Part shown: one piece after another, positions 30,801-41,152 of the stretch
Layout of the letters: the number at the start of each line of letters is the position of its first letter
Position numbering within the stretch: position 1 is the first letter of the stretch
Assembly (NCBI GenBank): GCA_008802785.1
Contig: VUYT01000010.1
Span: 434,001-498,000, forward strand
DNA from: Symmetrospora coprosmae
Taxonomy: Eukaryota; Basidiomycota; Cystobasidiomycetes; Symmetrosporaceae
Direction of reading: 5' to 3'
DNA: 64,000 nt
Program-made: the position numbers and the translations under genes
Notes under the pieces: model-generated
Told to the model about the DNA's origin: nothing
Databases searched by the model: none
What the model saw: only the letters and a program-made list of their open reading frames with translations

Positions 30801-32176
30801 CAGCGCAACTATTCGTTCCGTCTCAGACCGCTCAGTCGCTCACTGTAGAGGGATGAGGGACCCTCATGGCCGAGGATGTGTGACACGACCGTGGCAGGCT
30901 GGGTTATAGGCGGGATATGTGTTAGATGTCGGCGAGGGGCGCTGGGTGCAAGCGAGATGCGTACCGCGGAGCCCATGTAAGCTGATTGGTCGTAGAACGG
31001 GAACTGAATGATCAGCGCATTCAGGTCTGTGACAGTCTTGATGGCCGTTCGCATCTGCGGTTATGAACAATCCAGGCTAAGGGTCAGCTCCACCTCGTGG
31101 TCGTCATTATGGTCTACGCACCCTCTGGAGCGACACATCGTAAGGGTATCCTGGGAAAATCTGTGCCGGGAGGTTCTTATCGACGACACTGCTGAAGTGC
31201 TCGATGGCTCGAGCAGCTAGAGTATCCAGGCTCTCGTTGGACACGAGGACCAGCTTCATGAGATTGGCAGAGTAGCTAGCAGACTCGGGCAGGCCGCATA
31301 CGTCAGCAACGGTGCAAACTACTAAAAATCGATTCCGCAACGCACTACTTATCGTAGAACTTGATGAGCTCGTTGCGGATATTCAGGCCCTTTGCACGAG
31401 GCTCATTCCAGAGGGTGTCGATGCTGCCCGTCCCAAACTTCTGATATGGATGTCCGTCTTTGCTGAGCGATCGTCCAAGCTGCATGATCCGCCATCCGTC
31501 GTTCTGCAAGTTCTTGTTGTGCTCGCTATTGACGGCGCGCACTTCGCGTTCGACAGCTGATTCCTTGAAGAGCGGCGAGGTAAAGAAGCCGGAGAATCGG
31601 TCCAGGGCTCCTGCGAAGCCAGCGTTGGCGCACTCATAGAAGTAGACGGTTGTGTCGGTGTCTGTGTACGCGTTCGACCAGCCAGTGTGCTGCGATAGCC
31701 AAACGTTGTAGTCATTTTCGCCGGGCCACTTGGCATTGCCCCTGCGACATGAAGATCGTGTCAGAGGTTGGAAGGATCGGGCTCGGAAGCCAAAAATCAA
31801 CGCAACTGGAACAGAAGGTGCTCGCAGAAGTGCGCAAGTCCGGGCAGTTCATCAGGGTCACTGAGATGTCCCACTCGAACGGAGAGTGCGGCTGCAGACT
31901 GGAGGTGAAGAAGATATGCGGTGAGAGCGAGTCAGTCGCGTCCGGGGACCATGCGCGTACAGCATCATGACTAACTTGATCCGCTTTGCTATCGTGAACA
32001 AGGAGCGCCTCGAGCCCGTTGTTCAATCGGATCAGTCTGTAGTCGCGGTGGTCATTCGGGCTCTTGACGATCTCGCGCTGCAGGACGGCATGGTCGTGGA
32101 GCTGCAGGAAGCCCTCTGGAAGCGTGCGACTGTCGAGGTGCTCGAGACCGGGCGGATAGGCAGAGACGGGCGCCAT
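27900..32176 (-). CDS. STE23: M16A metallopeptidase, STE23 / insulin-degrading enzyme type (copy A, 16 exons)
   Basis: Degrades short peptides in a closed zinc chamber; yeast Ste23 also trims a-factor. Sixteen exons: 32176-31976, 31898-31807, 31741-31349, 31275-31122, 31054-30965, 30898-30844, 30784-30282, 30222-30115, 30052-29940, 29877-29501, 29434-29338, 29282-29188, 29115-29058, 28984-28943, 28872-28779, 28718-27900. All phases agree, giving 1096 residues. The zinc motif AHFCEH (His90, Glu93, His94) is followed by exactly 76 residues and then Glu171 (VNSEHNKN), the inverzincin signature HxxEH-x76-E; the second splice decides this spacing. Family landmarks are [31 protein letters not shown] and [19 protein letters not shown]. 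There is no presequence (start [15 protein letters not shown]). The C-terminus is ATKL, a weak PTS1-like tripeptide. A second copy lies at 59,188-62,948. Confidence 0.93.
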
Positions 32177-32594
32177 CTTGTGGAGGAGCTAGCTACAGTC
32201 TGGCAGAGGGGATGGGTGTGTGCGGGCTGACGTGCAATCTAACGAAGCTGCGAAAGCAGAGCGAGGGAGAGGGGGCGACCGCGCAATTCCCGAGTCAGAG
32301 CGTTGGAGGGAACACAAGCACAGTCCAGGCCGTCATCAGTCAGTCCCGTTGTGTGTGTTTGGTACTTTTGACGGATCCCCGGAGGAGGGCCGGCGAGGTC
32401 ATCCACTCGAGCAGAGCCGACCTGTGAAATGTCAGACAGACTGCTTCTATTCACCAGGCCCGATACAACAAGAGTAGGCTGCGTACATACTGACAAGCTC
32501 GTATATATATATCGTATATGTCGCAGCATTGCGATTAACCCCTTGATCTCTACGACGTCTCCGCTCCGCGCCAGCGGACTACCGCTCCCTTCCT
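32177..32594. other. Intergenic upstream of STE23 copy A
   Basis: About 420 bases between two minus-strand genes, presumably the STE23 copy A promoter. A short TATATATATATCGTATATG stretch at about 32,502-32,520 is 325 bases upstream of the start. It could be promoter DNA of copy A or 3' sequence of the upstream gene. No gene seen. Confidence 0.45.
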
Positions 32595-33868
32595 TTACTG
32601 CTGCGACTTGGCCAGACTGCGCAGCCCAGTGATTGTCCGTACCCTCTTTACTATTCTCGGTCGCCGAGCCTGCATGTAGCCTGGGTCCAGAGGTGACTCG
32701 CCCGTGCTGTCGGTCGGACGCGACGGCTGTGGCGAGGCATGACTCCTCCTGGTCGGTCGGAGCTGCACAACAGGCGTGCCGTGTCGTGTCGAGGCTAATT
32801 GAGGCGGCCGTGTGTCCTGTCTCTGCGAAGAGGCGAGGGCGAACATGGCCGCGATGCTCTGCGAGATGGCTGCACGGAGCAGGCCTTGCCGGCATAGCGC
32901 TGGGCGGTCCCGCTCAAGAGCGGCCAGCAGCGCGTCTTCGCCGGCGTCGAAGAGCTCGGCGCATCGCTCTGGAGGGAGAGACTCGAGGAAGTCAACGACC
33001 AAGGTTGAAGGCGACTTTGGCGGGGCGGCGGAGGTGGACTCGGAGAGACGCGCGGCGCTCGCGGAGGCCGAAGCTGGAGGGTGCTCGGCGATGAACAGGG
33101 AGAGGTTGGGTGCGAGGCTCAGAGATCGTCGTGGAAGGCGGCGGTCGCCCTTGATGAGGGCAAGAGATGGCCCTGCAGTCAAGTGCACGGTCAGGAACTT
33201 GACTGAAAAGTGACGGAAGCGGTAGACGGCTGGCTTCCAGCTGGACGAGCTCTCCACCCTAGCTTTGATGGAGACTTGTGCAGAGAGACCTCGCGGTGCG
33301 GCGTCCTTGAGCTGTAGCAGAAGGCAGAGAGGCGTTTCTTCCAGCAAGCCGGGTGGCGTTCCCAGCTGCCCCTCAGCTTGGAGCCCGAAAGTAGACGTGC
33401 CGAGACCGATGCCCCAGAAGACCCTGCCGTAATTGCTGTAGTCTCCTTGTGATGTAAAGAGCTGCTTGTAGCCGTGTTCTACCCACTTCTCCGCATCGAG
33501 CGCGGTAGGCTCTCTGCGCAGGTCGTCCGTGAACGCCTCTTCGAACCGAGTGTCGCGGGCGAGATCCAAGAACTGCCAGCCTAGGACAGAGCACGACGCA
33601 GGGAAGTTGAAGCGCGTGCATGCCGAATAGAGACTGCTCTCTTTGCCTGGTGCGTATTGGAAGGAAAGCGAGAGCAGACAGTGTCGGACGCCACCTTCTT
33701 CGAAGAAGGTGGCGGAGTGCAAGGACGCGCGGATGCTACACTCGTCGATGCCAGCATGGAATAGATCGCGCTCGTGCACAATGTGATTCGACGGAGGAGG
33801 GAAGCAGAGCTGTGGTGACGGTCAGTGTCTGAAGACAAGGATGAAGCTACTGCGGTCACGCTCACCAT
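32595..33868 (-). CDS. Unrecognised protein, about 400 residues
   Basis: The main exon starts at 33809 after a CACAG acceptor (LCFPPPSNHIVHERDL) and stays open to the stop at 32595. Codon use is typical and no stop interrupts the 394-codon block. A first exon starting at ATG 33868 (MVSVTA, GTAGCT donor) gives the right phase but is weak. The neighbouring frame reading FVHVWLTRFKLLLPLQLLEW ends in a good donor in the wrong phase. The ordered half (VFWGIGLGTSTFGLQAEGQL, LCLLLQLKDAAPRGLSAQVS) looks beta-rich. The C-terminus is basic and disordered (RRPRIVKRVRTITGLRSLAK). I do not recognise a family and see no catalytic motif or membrane segment. It lies head-to-tail upstream of STE23 copy A. Confidence 0.5.
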
Positions 33869-35461
33869 TCAAGCAGCTGGAGTGGCAACAGGAGCTTAAA
33901 GCGGGTGAGCCAGACGTGGACGAAGCGGTGGGGCTGCGAGCGAGCATGGTGCAGCAGAATATCGTCAGCTTGTGCAGTCGAAAGCGACTGCTGCTGCAAA
34001 TTGCAGACGGAGAGAATACGACGACCGCGACTCACACGGAGGCGAGACGATAGCAATGCAGGATGATCGATATCGGGCTGCACTGGAACCCAGAGAGGAG
34101 CGAGAGCAGGAGATTGACGACACTGGAGAGCGCTATGAGCAATGCTGGACAGCTATGCAGATTACGATCAAGAGGACGGCTATGTGTGGGAAGGAGAGGC
34201 AATCCCTTTGTGTGGTCGCTCCCAGCCTCAATCCCGTCCTCCGGTGCGACACGCGCATAGCAGTCGCGTCTCTAGGACCCTCGAAACGGACATGGTCGGA
34301 GGCAGCTGTTGGCGGGCATTGATAGCATGCTGGTGCTGCTGCTTCAATTGCATGCCTGCTACTGTTACATTGCAATATCTGCCATTTCAGCAGACCTGAT
34401 GTCAGGCTGAGCCCTTGAGGGCAGACATTGTTCCCGCCCGCAGGGTTGGGCGACGGCGAAGACCATCTGTTGGTGTAGTCAATAGGACAGTCCCTACTTC
34501 CCCTCACTGCAACCTCCATACCGGTCTAGGTGGTGAGCTGCCCATCACCGACTGTGCAGCCGGACGCTCCATCTATATTCTCGGCACTGGGAATCCCGGC
34601 GAGAACAACAAGGGTGGCTTGAAGTCGGGGCCTTGACAGCGGTACTTGCTTCGCTTCCTTTCTTGAGAGGGAGCGTCGAGTCTTCTGGCGCACCGAAACC
34701 CTACTGCTGCCTTGGCGTTGGGCTGGTGTGCCCCATGCGCCGCCTTTGGGGAGATCTGTAGACGGCCTCGAAGGGAGGTGGTAGACTGGCGAGATCTTGA
34801 TTTAAACCTCAATCCTGAGAGGAGAACACCCTGGTGGTACTCGCAGGCTTTAGGTTGTGCAGTGCCATCGCCAAGCCATCTCAACCGAATCATGTATTGC
34901 GCCTTGACGACAACGAAGTGGACAGTCCCGTAGACGATCGTGTCAGCACATTTAGGCGCGATAGGACATCATCAACAGGCTGTTTGTCAAGTGTGGTCGC
35001 ATGTGTCCGCCCGAGAGAGTCAAATCGACAGCGGGTCGTGCTGATGCAGAACCGGCATGACCAGGCGGCTGACCCGCATCACGGCCTCGAGTGCGGTCGC
35101 TGAATAACCTCCATATCTTCTTTTCACGGACGGAGGTGATGGCGGACCTTCGAGTTGCTGTCATTGTCGTTCATCAGTGCCGTCTCATGCTCATCAATCC
35201 GCCAGCGGCCGCCGCGAGAAACTGCTGGAATGAATAGCAGAGAGCTGAAAGAGTTACGATCGTTTCGTGGGTCCCATCACCCTTTCATCGCGAAGTCTGT
35301 AGAGTGCTCTTCCGCAATACATGGGTCATGATGACGAACATGAGCGGAGGTGAAGAGAGGTCGGCCGGTGGGCTGAAGGAGACCGACGGACGTCATCCCA
35401 CAGAGGGACGAGGTTGGGCACTCTCCAACTTGAGCAGCAGCGAGCAGCGAGCAGCAAGGCC
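33869..35461. other. Gene-poor stretch, divergent promoter region
   Basis: About 1.6 kb between divergent genes. Open frames near 34,133-34,519 and 34,573-34,893 (minus) and 34,415-34,636 (plus) lack recognisable content and do not join with splice sites into a convincing gene. The base composition is somewhat less GC-rich than in the flanking genes. It likely holds two promoters and possibly non-coding transcripts; missing 5' exons of the unrecognised gene may also lie here. Confidence 0.4.
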
Positions 35462-38400
35462 ATGGCATACAACACAGGGGAGTTGAGCGGCAGCAGCGAC
35501 CCATTCAGGCAGTCAGCGCTATCCTCCAGCGGTACGCCCACCCTCGGCTCCAACAACCCTTGGGCGGTGAAGGCAGCGGCGGCGGCTGCGGCGAGACCGA
35601 GGCAGCCGGGCCCACCACCGAGATCCTCGAGCTACGCGACTGTCGTACCCGCTGCGACACCTCTGGAGGCTCCCATAGGCACGAACGCCTTCTTCGACGT
35701 CAATGACGGCTCTGCTGCTGCTGGTCCGACGCCGCCGACGCCAAAGGAGTACGCCACGCCCAGCCATACCAAGCTCACCCCGCTCAGGGCACACTACCTG
35801 AAGCGAGAGCTCGTAGGAGGGCAGCTCGCCATAGAGCTCAACTCGCTCGGCGACCCGAATGCACTCTCAACCATTGGGTGGCCATTTGACCAGAGGCAGT
35901 TGCCCGCTGGCACCGCCGGCAACGGCAGCGAGAGCGGGGCCGACCTCCCGTTCTTGCGCTTCTTCCTCCACCACTTCGTCATGACGTTTCCATTCCTCGC
36001 CCAAGTCGACACCAACATCTTCTACAGCAAGAAGCTGCAGCCGTTCATCGAGTCCTTCCTCGCGAGGAACATCTCGGTCAACGACGAGCGCGAGGAGGAA
36101 ACGGGGATACAGACAAAGCGCCACAAGCTGGCAGGGAAAGCAGAAAAGCATCTAGGACTGCTCATCAGCTCTGCAGTCAAGCTGGCCGACAATGACGGGA
36201 GAGAGGAGGTCGTCCGGATTGTCGACGTCAAAGCCGCTCCCGTCGCCCCCGCACCTATTGGCAAAGGCTCTCAGCCTGGCACGCCTTCTAAGAGCGGAGT
36301 GACACAGCCAGTCGTCTTCCAGGTCAACGTAGTCGGTGTGAGAACAGTGACGGAGAGGGCGAGACTGGGCAGAAAAGTCAGGCACGAGCAGTTTATTGTG
36401 CGCACATCCAAGTCAGGCACCGACGACGTGTTTGTCAGTCGAAGGTATGGCGATTTCGTTACGCTCTCCGAGATGGTGGGTCTCCCGTAGAACACTGCAC
36501 GAGTCTGCGGATCACCCTTCACGGCTGACATGACTCGGCCTCGATCTTGGCCGTCCCCACAGCTACGGAACGAGTATCCCGACTATGAGATCCGCCCACC
36601 GCCCCCAAAAGACCGTCGCGGAACCGAGTCCACCGGAGGCCAGGTACCTGCTAACCCCCTCAGCGCGACGAGGACATCACACGACGACGACAACGTCTCC
36701 CTTTCGGACATGTCTGCGCCCGTGACTCTGGCCCGCGAGCGGAACCGCCTCACCCTGCGCGCGTATCTGCGCCAGCTGCTCAGCAGTCAAGACATTGCCA
36801 ACAGCCCCATTGTGCAGAACTTTCTCCTGCACGACCCCATCACGCTCAGCCAGGCCGAGGAGACGGATGCGCTGCGCCGCGAAGAGATGGACCGCACGCG
36901 CGAGGCCGAGCAGGACAAGTTCAAGGCTGAGGTGTCTGGGCGGGTGCGCGAGCTCGAGCGGTACCTGCGCGGGTTCAAGGACGAGCTCGTCAAGAAGGAC
37001 GGCCTCACGCGCGTCTTCTCCACGATCCGCGAGACGCCCCGCCTGGACCAGCTGCCGATGGAGTACCAGAAGGTCATGGAGTGGGCGCGCATCTCGCTCG
37101 CCTCGACCATCTACCAGCTCTTCCTCGGCACGGACCAGTCGAGCGCTATCTTTGCCCAGTTCAAGCGCGTCCATGGCCTCATGCCGTACTTCATGATGCG
37201 GCAGGTGCTCAAAATCAGCAACCCCGTCGCCATGATCCGCTCAGCCATGGACCTCTTCCTCGCCAGACCGTTTGGCTCGGCCTCGCTGCTCCAGCGCATC
37301 TTCTCTGGCGGCATCGACTCGGAGGTAAAAGAGCTGCGCGATGACATGAGCAAAGTCGAGGAAAAAGTGCAAGAGCCAGTCCTCTGCGAGCGTGTCAAGC
37401 GCTACGTCTCTGCGCCACGTGAAGTACAGCAGCGGTTCCGTGCAGAGGCAAAAGCGGAGAACCTCGACATCCTCACCGTCATTATGCGCTCGAGGGAGGA
37501 ACCCTTCCCGCCGCTGTCTATTCAGACCCTTCAGCGCGTTCATCGAGCAAGTATAAAGTACAAGGAGTATCAGGAATGGGTCGCTACGCTGGAAAACCCG
37601 GATGAGGAGGATGAAGGACCTGAAGATGACGACGCGTGGCTGTTTGAGGATCTGCACGTCTTGATGCGCATGGCTATGCGGTTGAGGGACAAGGAACAGC
37701 TGCTGGAGCTGATCTTCGAGGTGAGAGGCGTTGAGAGCTATTTGTGCAATTCAGCAGGCGTTGAACACTTCTGCATTGCCGCCATCGCTGCAGGGCTCAA
37801 CTTCTGACCTCCTGAAGGATATCATCACTATCTTCTACGAACCCTTGGCCAAGGTATACAAGGCGGCCAATATCAGCGACTCGCTCTATGATCTCCAGAT
37901 GTTTGTTGGCGACCTCATCAAGACGGTCGAAGCCGCAGAAGCGGGTGCCGCATCGTCCAGCATTGACCCTCAGAAGACAGTCACCCTCTTTATGGATCTC
38001 GTCCAGCGACACGAGCAGCAGTTCTACCACTTCGTGCACAGCGTACATAGCAAGGGCGAGGACCTGTTTGATGGCCTCATGCACTGGATCGAGCTTTTCC
38101 TCAACTTCATCCGAGAAGGCCTCAATCCGGATGGAGTGACGCTCGACTTCCTCCTACCGCACGCGGGACAGGAGCGCGAGGATGTCATGAAGGAGATCGA
38201 TAGTCTCATCGACTACCATCGTACGCTCAAGATCGCGCATCACGAGCGCCTCCGCCGCAGGCTCATGAAGGGCGAGGCGAACAGTGCGGCTGCTTCGTAC
38301 ACCACGGGCTCAGGTGTGGTTGGCGGGCCAGGGCAGGTCGGGTTCGGCGGGAACAGCGCGGCCGACAAGCAGCAGGACGCCGCTTTCGTCGAAGGCGTGC

Positions 38401-38903
38401 TCTCGAACCTGTCCATGTCGGGCGTTGCCGACGACATTGACGATCTCAACGCCGAGATGGACGACGAGAGCGATGACGACGATGACCAGCAGTTCTACGA
38501 CACAGGCGACTCCCCGGCAGACTCACCAGCACCAACGCCGTCCTCGAGCGCTCCCAAAGTACCCTCGAACAACCCGTACGCGACCCAGATGCAGCAGCGA
38601 CAGCACGCGTCCCAGATGCCGTCTTCATCGCACCAGACGACGCAGGTCATCTACCTTCCGCCGACTGCACCCACACCGACGTCCGCTACCAGCAAGTCCG
38701 GCAGCGGGAAAAAATCGGGCATGAAAAGGCCGAAAGCGACTGCCATTGTCGAGCCGGAGCTTGTGCACATCCCAAGACTGATACCTGTATTCACGGAGAT
38801 GCTGCGTCCGTCTCTCGAGACGGCACAGAGGGTGCAGCAATTGAAGGCCCAGCAGCAGAAGCCGGGCAAGGGCGTGCAGCAAGCACAGTCCTTGTTGCGG
38901 TAG
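35462..38903 (+). CDS. LEC1: PX-domain lipid-binding protein, YPR097W/LEC1 type
   Basis: Exons 35462-36475, 36563-37720 and 37794-38903 join in phase 0 to 1093 residues; the yeast homologue YPR097W is about the same length. Order seen: a Ser/Pro-rich start; the PX-associated (PXB) region about residues 110-230 (LTPLRAHYLKRELVGGQLAI, FLRFFLHHFVMTFPFLA); the PX domain about residues 275-370, with RKVRHEQFIVRTSKSGTDD, FVSRRYGDFVTLSE and then LRNEYPDYEIRPPPPKDR across intron 1 (the RRY and PPxP phosphoinositide-binding elements); then a long helical region typical of the fungal PX-associated C-terminal domain (SPIVQNFLLHDPITLS, YQLFLGTDQSSAIFAQF, HGLMPYFMMRQVLKI). It is thought to act in phospholipid or ergosterol distribution at membranes and lipid droplets. 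The C-terminal 180 residues are acidic then Ser/Gln-rich, ending in a short helix (HIPRLIPVFTEMLRPSLETA). Confidence 0.86.
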
Positions 38904-39170
38904 TCAATCGGCAGCCGAGATACGCGGGCGTGGAATGGGTAGATGACGAATGTGTTGTTATTGTATCTACTAGCCAGAAAATATGCGCTCTATCTCGAAT
39001 GGACAATGCTGAACGGCTTATTGCTGGACTCATCCCATGGGTGACTCGTAAGAACACGTTGAATGCCTGCCTCTGGCAACGAAACGGGTATGAACGAGCG
39101 GTAAGGCTACACACCGTGCAGGCAGGATGACGGGTACTGTATCACGAGATTAATGGTACAGAGACTCGCG
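38904..39170. other. Intergenic, convergent gene ends
   Basis: About 270 bases between the PX-protein gene and the MYND-finger gene, which converge here. No gene is supported. Confidence 0.5.
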
Positions 39171-40456
39171 CTAGAAGGCCGGTCGATGACACATCTCCTT
39201 GTGCAGCACCTTAGGATGCTTCCAGGCTGCCCTTTGATGTTCTTCGCTGCACTGTGCGCGCAGATTACACCGCGTCAGCTAGCTCCATCAGCCCACGCAG
39301 CATCAATCAGAGAGGTCGCTCACGTATCTGACTGTCCCGCACTGCGAGCACTGGAGCAGAGCCCCGCCATCTTCGGCGACGCGATGATCGCACCCGGCGT
39401 GTGCGCATTGGCTGATGCCGCCCTTCTGCGCTCGAGCATGGCGCAGGGCTTGGCGCTCTCGCTCATCCGCGCCGTTCGTCAGGACCATCTTGAGTGTAGC
39501 AGCCGGCCATGGTATGACGGCCTGCCGGTCCTTCCCCTTGTCTTTGTTGTCGCTAACCGCAACGTCCATTTCCTTCTTGCCTGAGCCGAAGCGCGTGTCC
39601 CACCAGTCGAGGAAAGGCAGTAGGTGCTTTGCCTCTGGCAAGCGGCTCAGCTCTTGAACCGCCTCTTCGGACTCGAAGATCAGGAGGCTGCCCAGCAGCT
39701 GGCAAAAGTCGTGAATCATGGACTGGACTGCAATGCCGCCTTCGCTTTCGCTGACTGTAGGCTCTCTCTCCACGCCTTTCCCCTTGATGTCGGATGAGAC
39801 GGGCCGGTCCATCCGTGTCGCCCAGTCGCTGGTCCGCTCGTCCAGCCGTCGCAGCAGCGTGATAATGAGCTCTTGGCGCACCCCTCGGTTAGCCGCGAGA
39901 CGAAAGTACTTGTTGAAGTACGGGTTGCCATTCAGGTGCACGAGCATGTAACCGTAGGCGTTCGCGAGTGGGAAATCGGAGACCGCTATGGATCGCTGCC
40001 AGAGCGGGTTGGAGGACGGGGCAGGCGGACGGAGGTATTGCTGGACGAGAGCTGGTAGGTAGAGGGCGGCAAAGCGCGAAAATACAACGTCTTGCTGGAG
40101 AGGATGTTCCATGTGCAGTCGTGGAATCTGCCCCGCTCAGAGAGTTGCAGCATTAGCCGAGCGGGCGACACGTTGACCTTTTCATGCAACGCACGAAAAG
40201 GAGGTTCATGATGTCGATCTTATGCTGTTCAGAGCGCGCAGCAGGTCTCCCAACCTGGCTCTGCTTGAGGCCTGTGACGCAGAGCCCCAATGCCTGTCAG
40301 ATGCGCCCTGCGTAGGTTTCGGAAGGACCGACGTGCGCGCGTGACGAGGCGACCCGATATCAGCCAGAAAGCGGACGCACCGAGCATGACTGCAAAGTCG
40401 TCGCTCTTCGGAAAGCTACGCATCGCCGCGACGGGATTGGTGGTCGATGAAGTCAT
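39171..40456 (-). CDS. MYND zinc-finger protein
   Basis: Exons 40456-40381, 40271-40195, 40127-39324 and 39251-39171 join in phase to 345 residues. The last splice completes a C-terminal MYND finger: SQCAHAGCDHRVAEDGGALL, QCSQCGTVRYCSEEHQRAAW, KHPKVLHKEMC, with two CxxxxC/CxxC pairs, YC, and the H/C pair of the family. MYND fingers bind PxLxP-type peptides. The rest is helical (FSRFAALYLPALVQQYLRPP, GYMLVHLNGNPYFNKYFRLA, ELIITLLRRLDERTSDWATR), with a disordered Lys/Asp-rich linker near residue 260. Overall layout (helical N-terminus, C-terminal MYND) is like the fungal SamB/Mub1 morphogenesis proteins, but similarity is too weak to assign. The start is uncertain, and an earlier exon may exist. 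Confidence 0.72.
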
Positions 40457-41152
40457 ATCGCTTGTACGAAGCTGAGCGGAGCGAGCGGTCTCGATGGAAG
40501 GTCTCGAGGTCTGCCAGTGGAGGCGCGTTGGCCGCGGCCTGATAGAGGCCTCCAACTAAGTGCGAGGTCGGAGGAAGGATGACAGTGTCCGGAGCTCAAC
40601 TCAAGGACTTCGGCATGTCCAGCGACAGGGCATACTCTCGGCCATCACTTTGCTCAAAGTCGACATGATGGAAACCCTAGGCGTACATGCGGAAGTTGGC
40701 CGATGACAGGACCAGACAGGCCAAGACTTCTGATACATATGGACATGATGCTGGTCGCAGACAACGCGCAACAGTCTTCCGCAGCACGTATTGATGCCTG
40801 ACTGACCCCGACGGGAGAGATGCCTAGTGCGGACGCGCACGCCAAAACGACCCTGAGCTACTGCATTACGGAGTTGGCGTATGGATACATTTAATGTCTT
40901 TCTTGAGAGTCTCCCCTGCGCTTGCAGATGCCTACGTCCAGATCTGCGGGTATGTGAGTGTGGTGTTGTGAATGAGTGTATGCGTACGTCCATGTATTGG
41001 ATCCGCCTCAAAAGCAGTGTACGGAACGGCTATGGACGTCGACGAGGGAGAACAACAGAGGCAAACGGTATTCATCGCCGTCTACGTCAGTCGTAATCGT
41101 GCACACTTGTTCCCAGCATGCCCAGTTCGTCAACTTTGCGGCGAGACCAGAC
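40457..41152. other. Intergenic, no gene recognised
   Basis: About 700 bases between two minus-strand genes. The open frames (for example minus 40,601-41,011) show no domain or plausible splice partners. It should contain the MYND-gene promoter and the 3' region of the large disordered protein gene. Confidence 0.45.

Noticed and set aside
33862-34083. Upstream exon reading FVHVWLTRFKLLLPLQLLEW for the unrecognised protein at 32,595
   Set aside because: It looks coding-like and ends at a good GTGAGC donor, but in phase 2, while the next exon needs phase 0. No alternative acceptor reconciles them.
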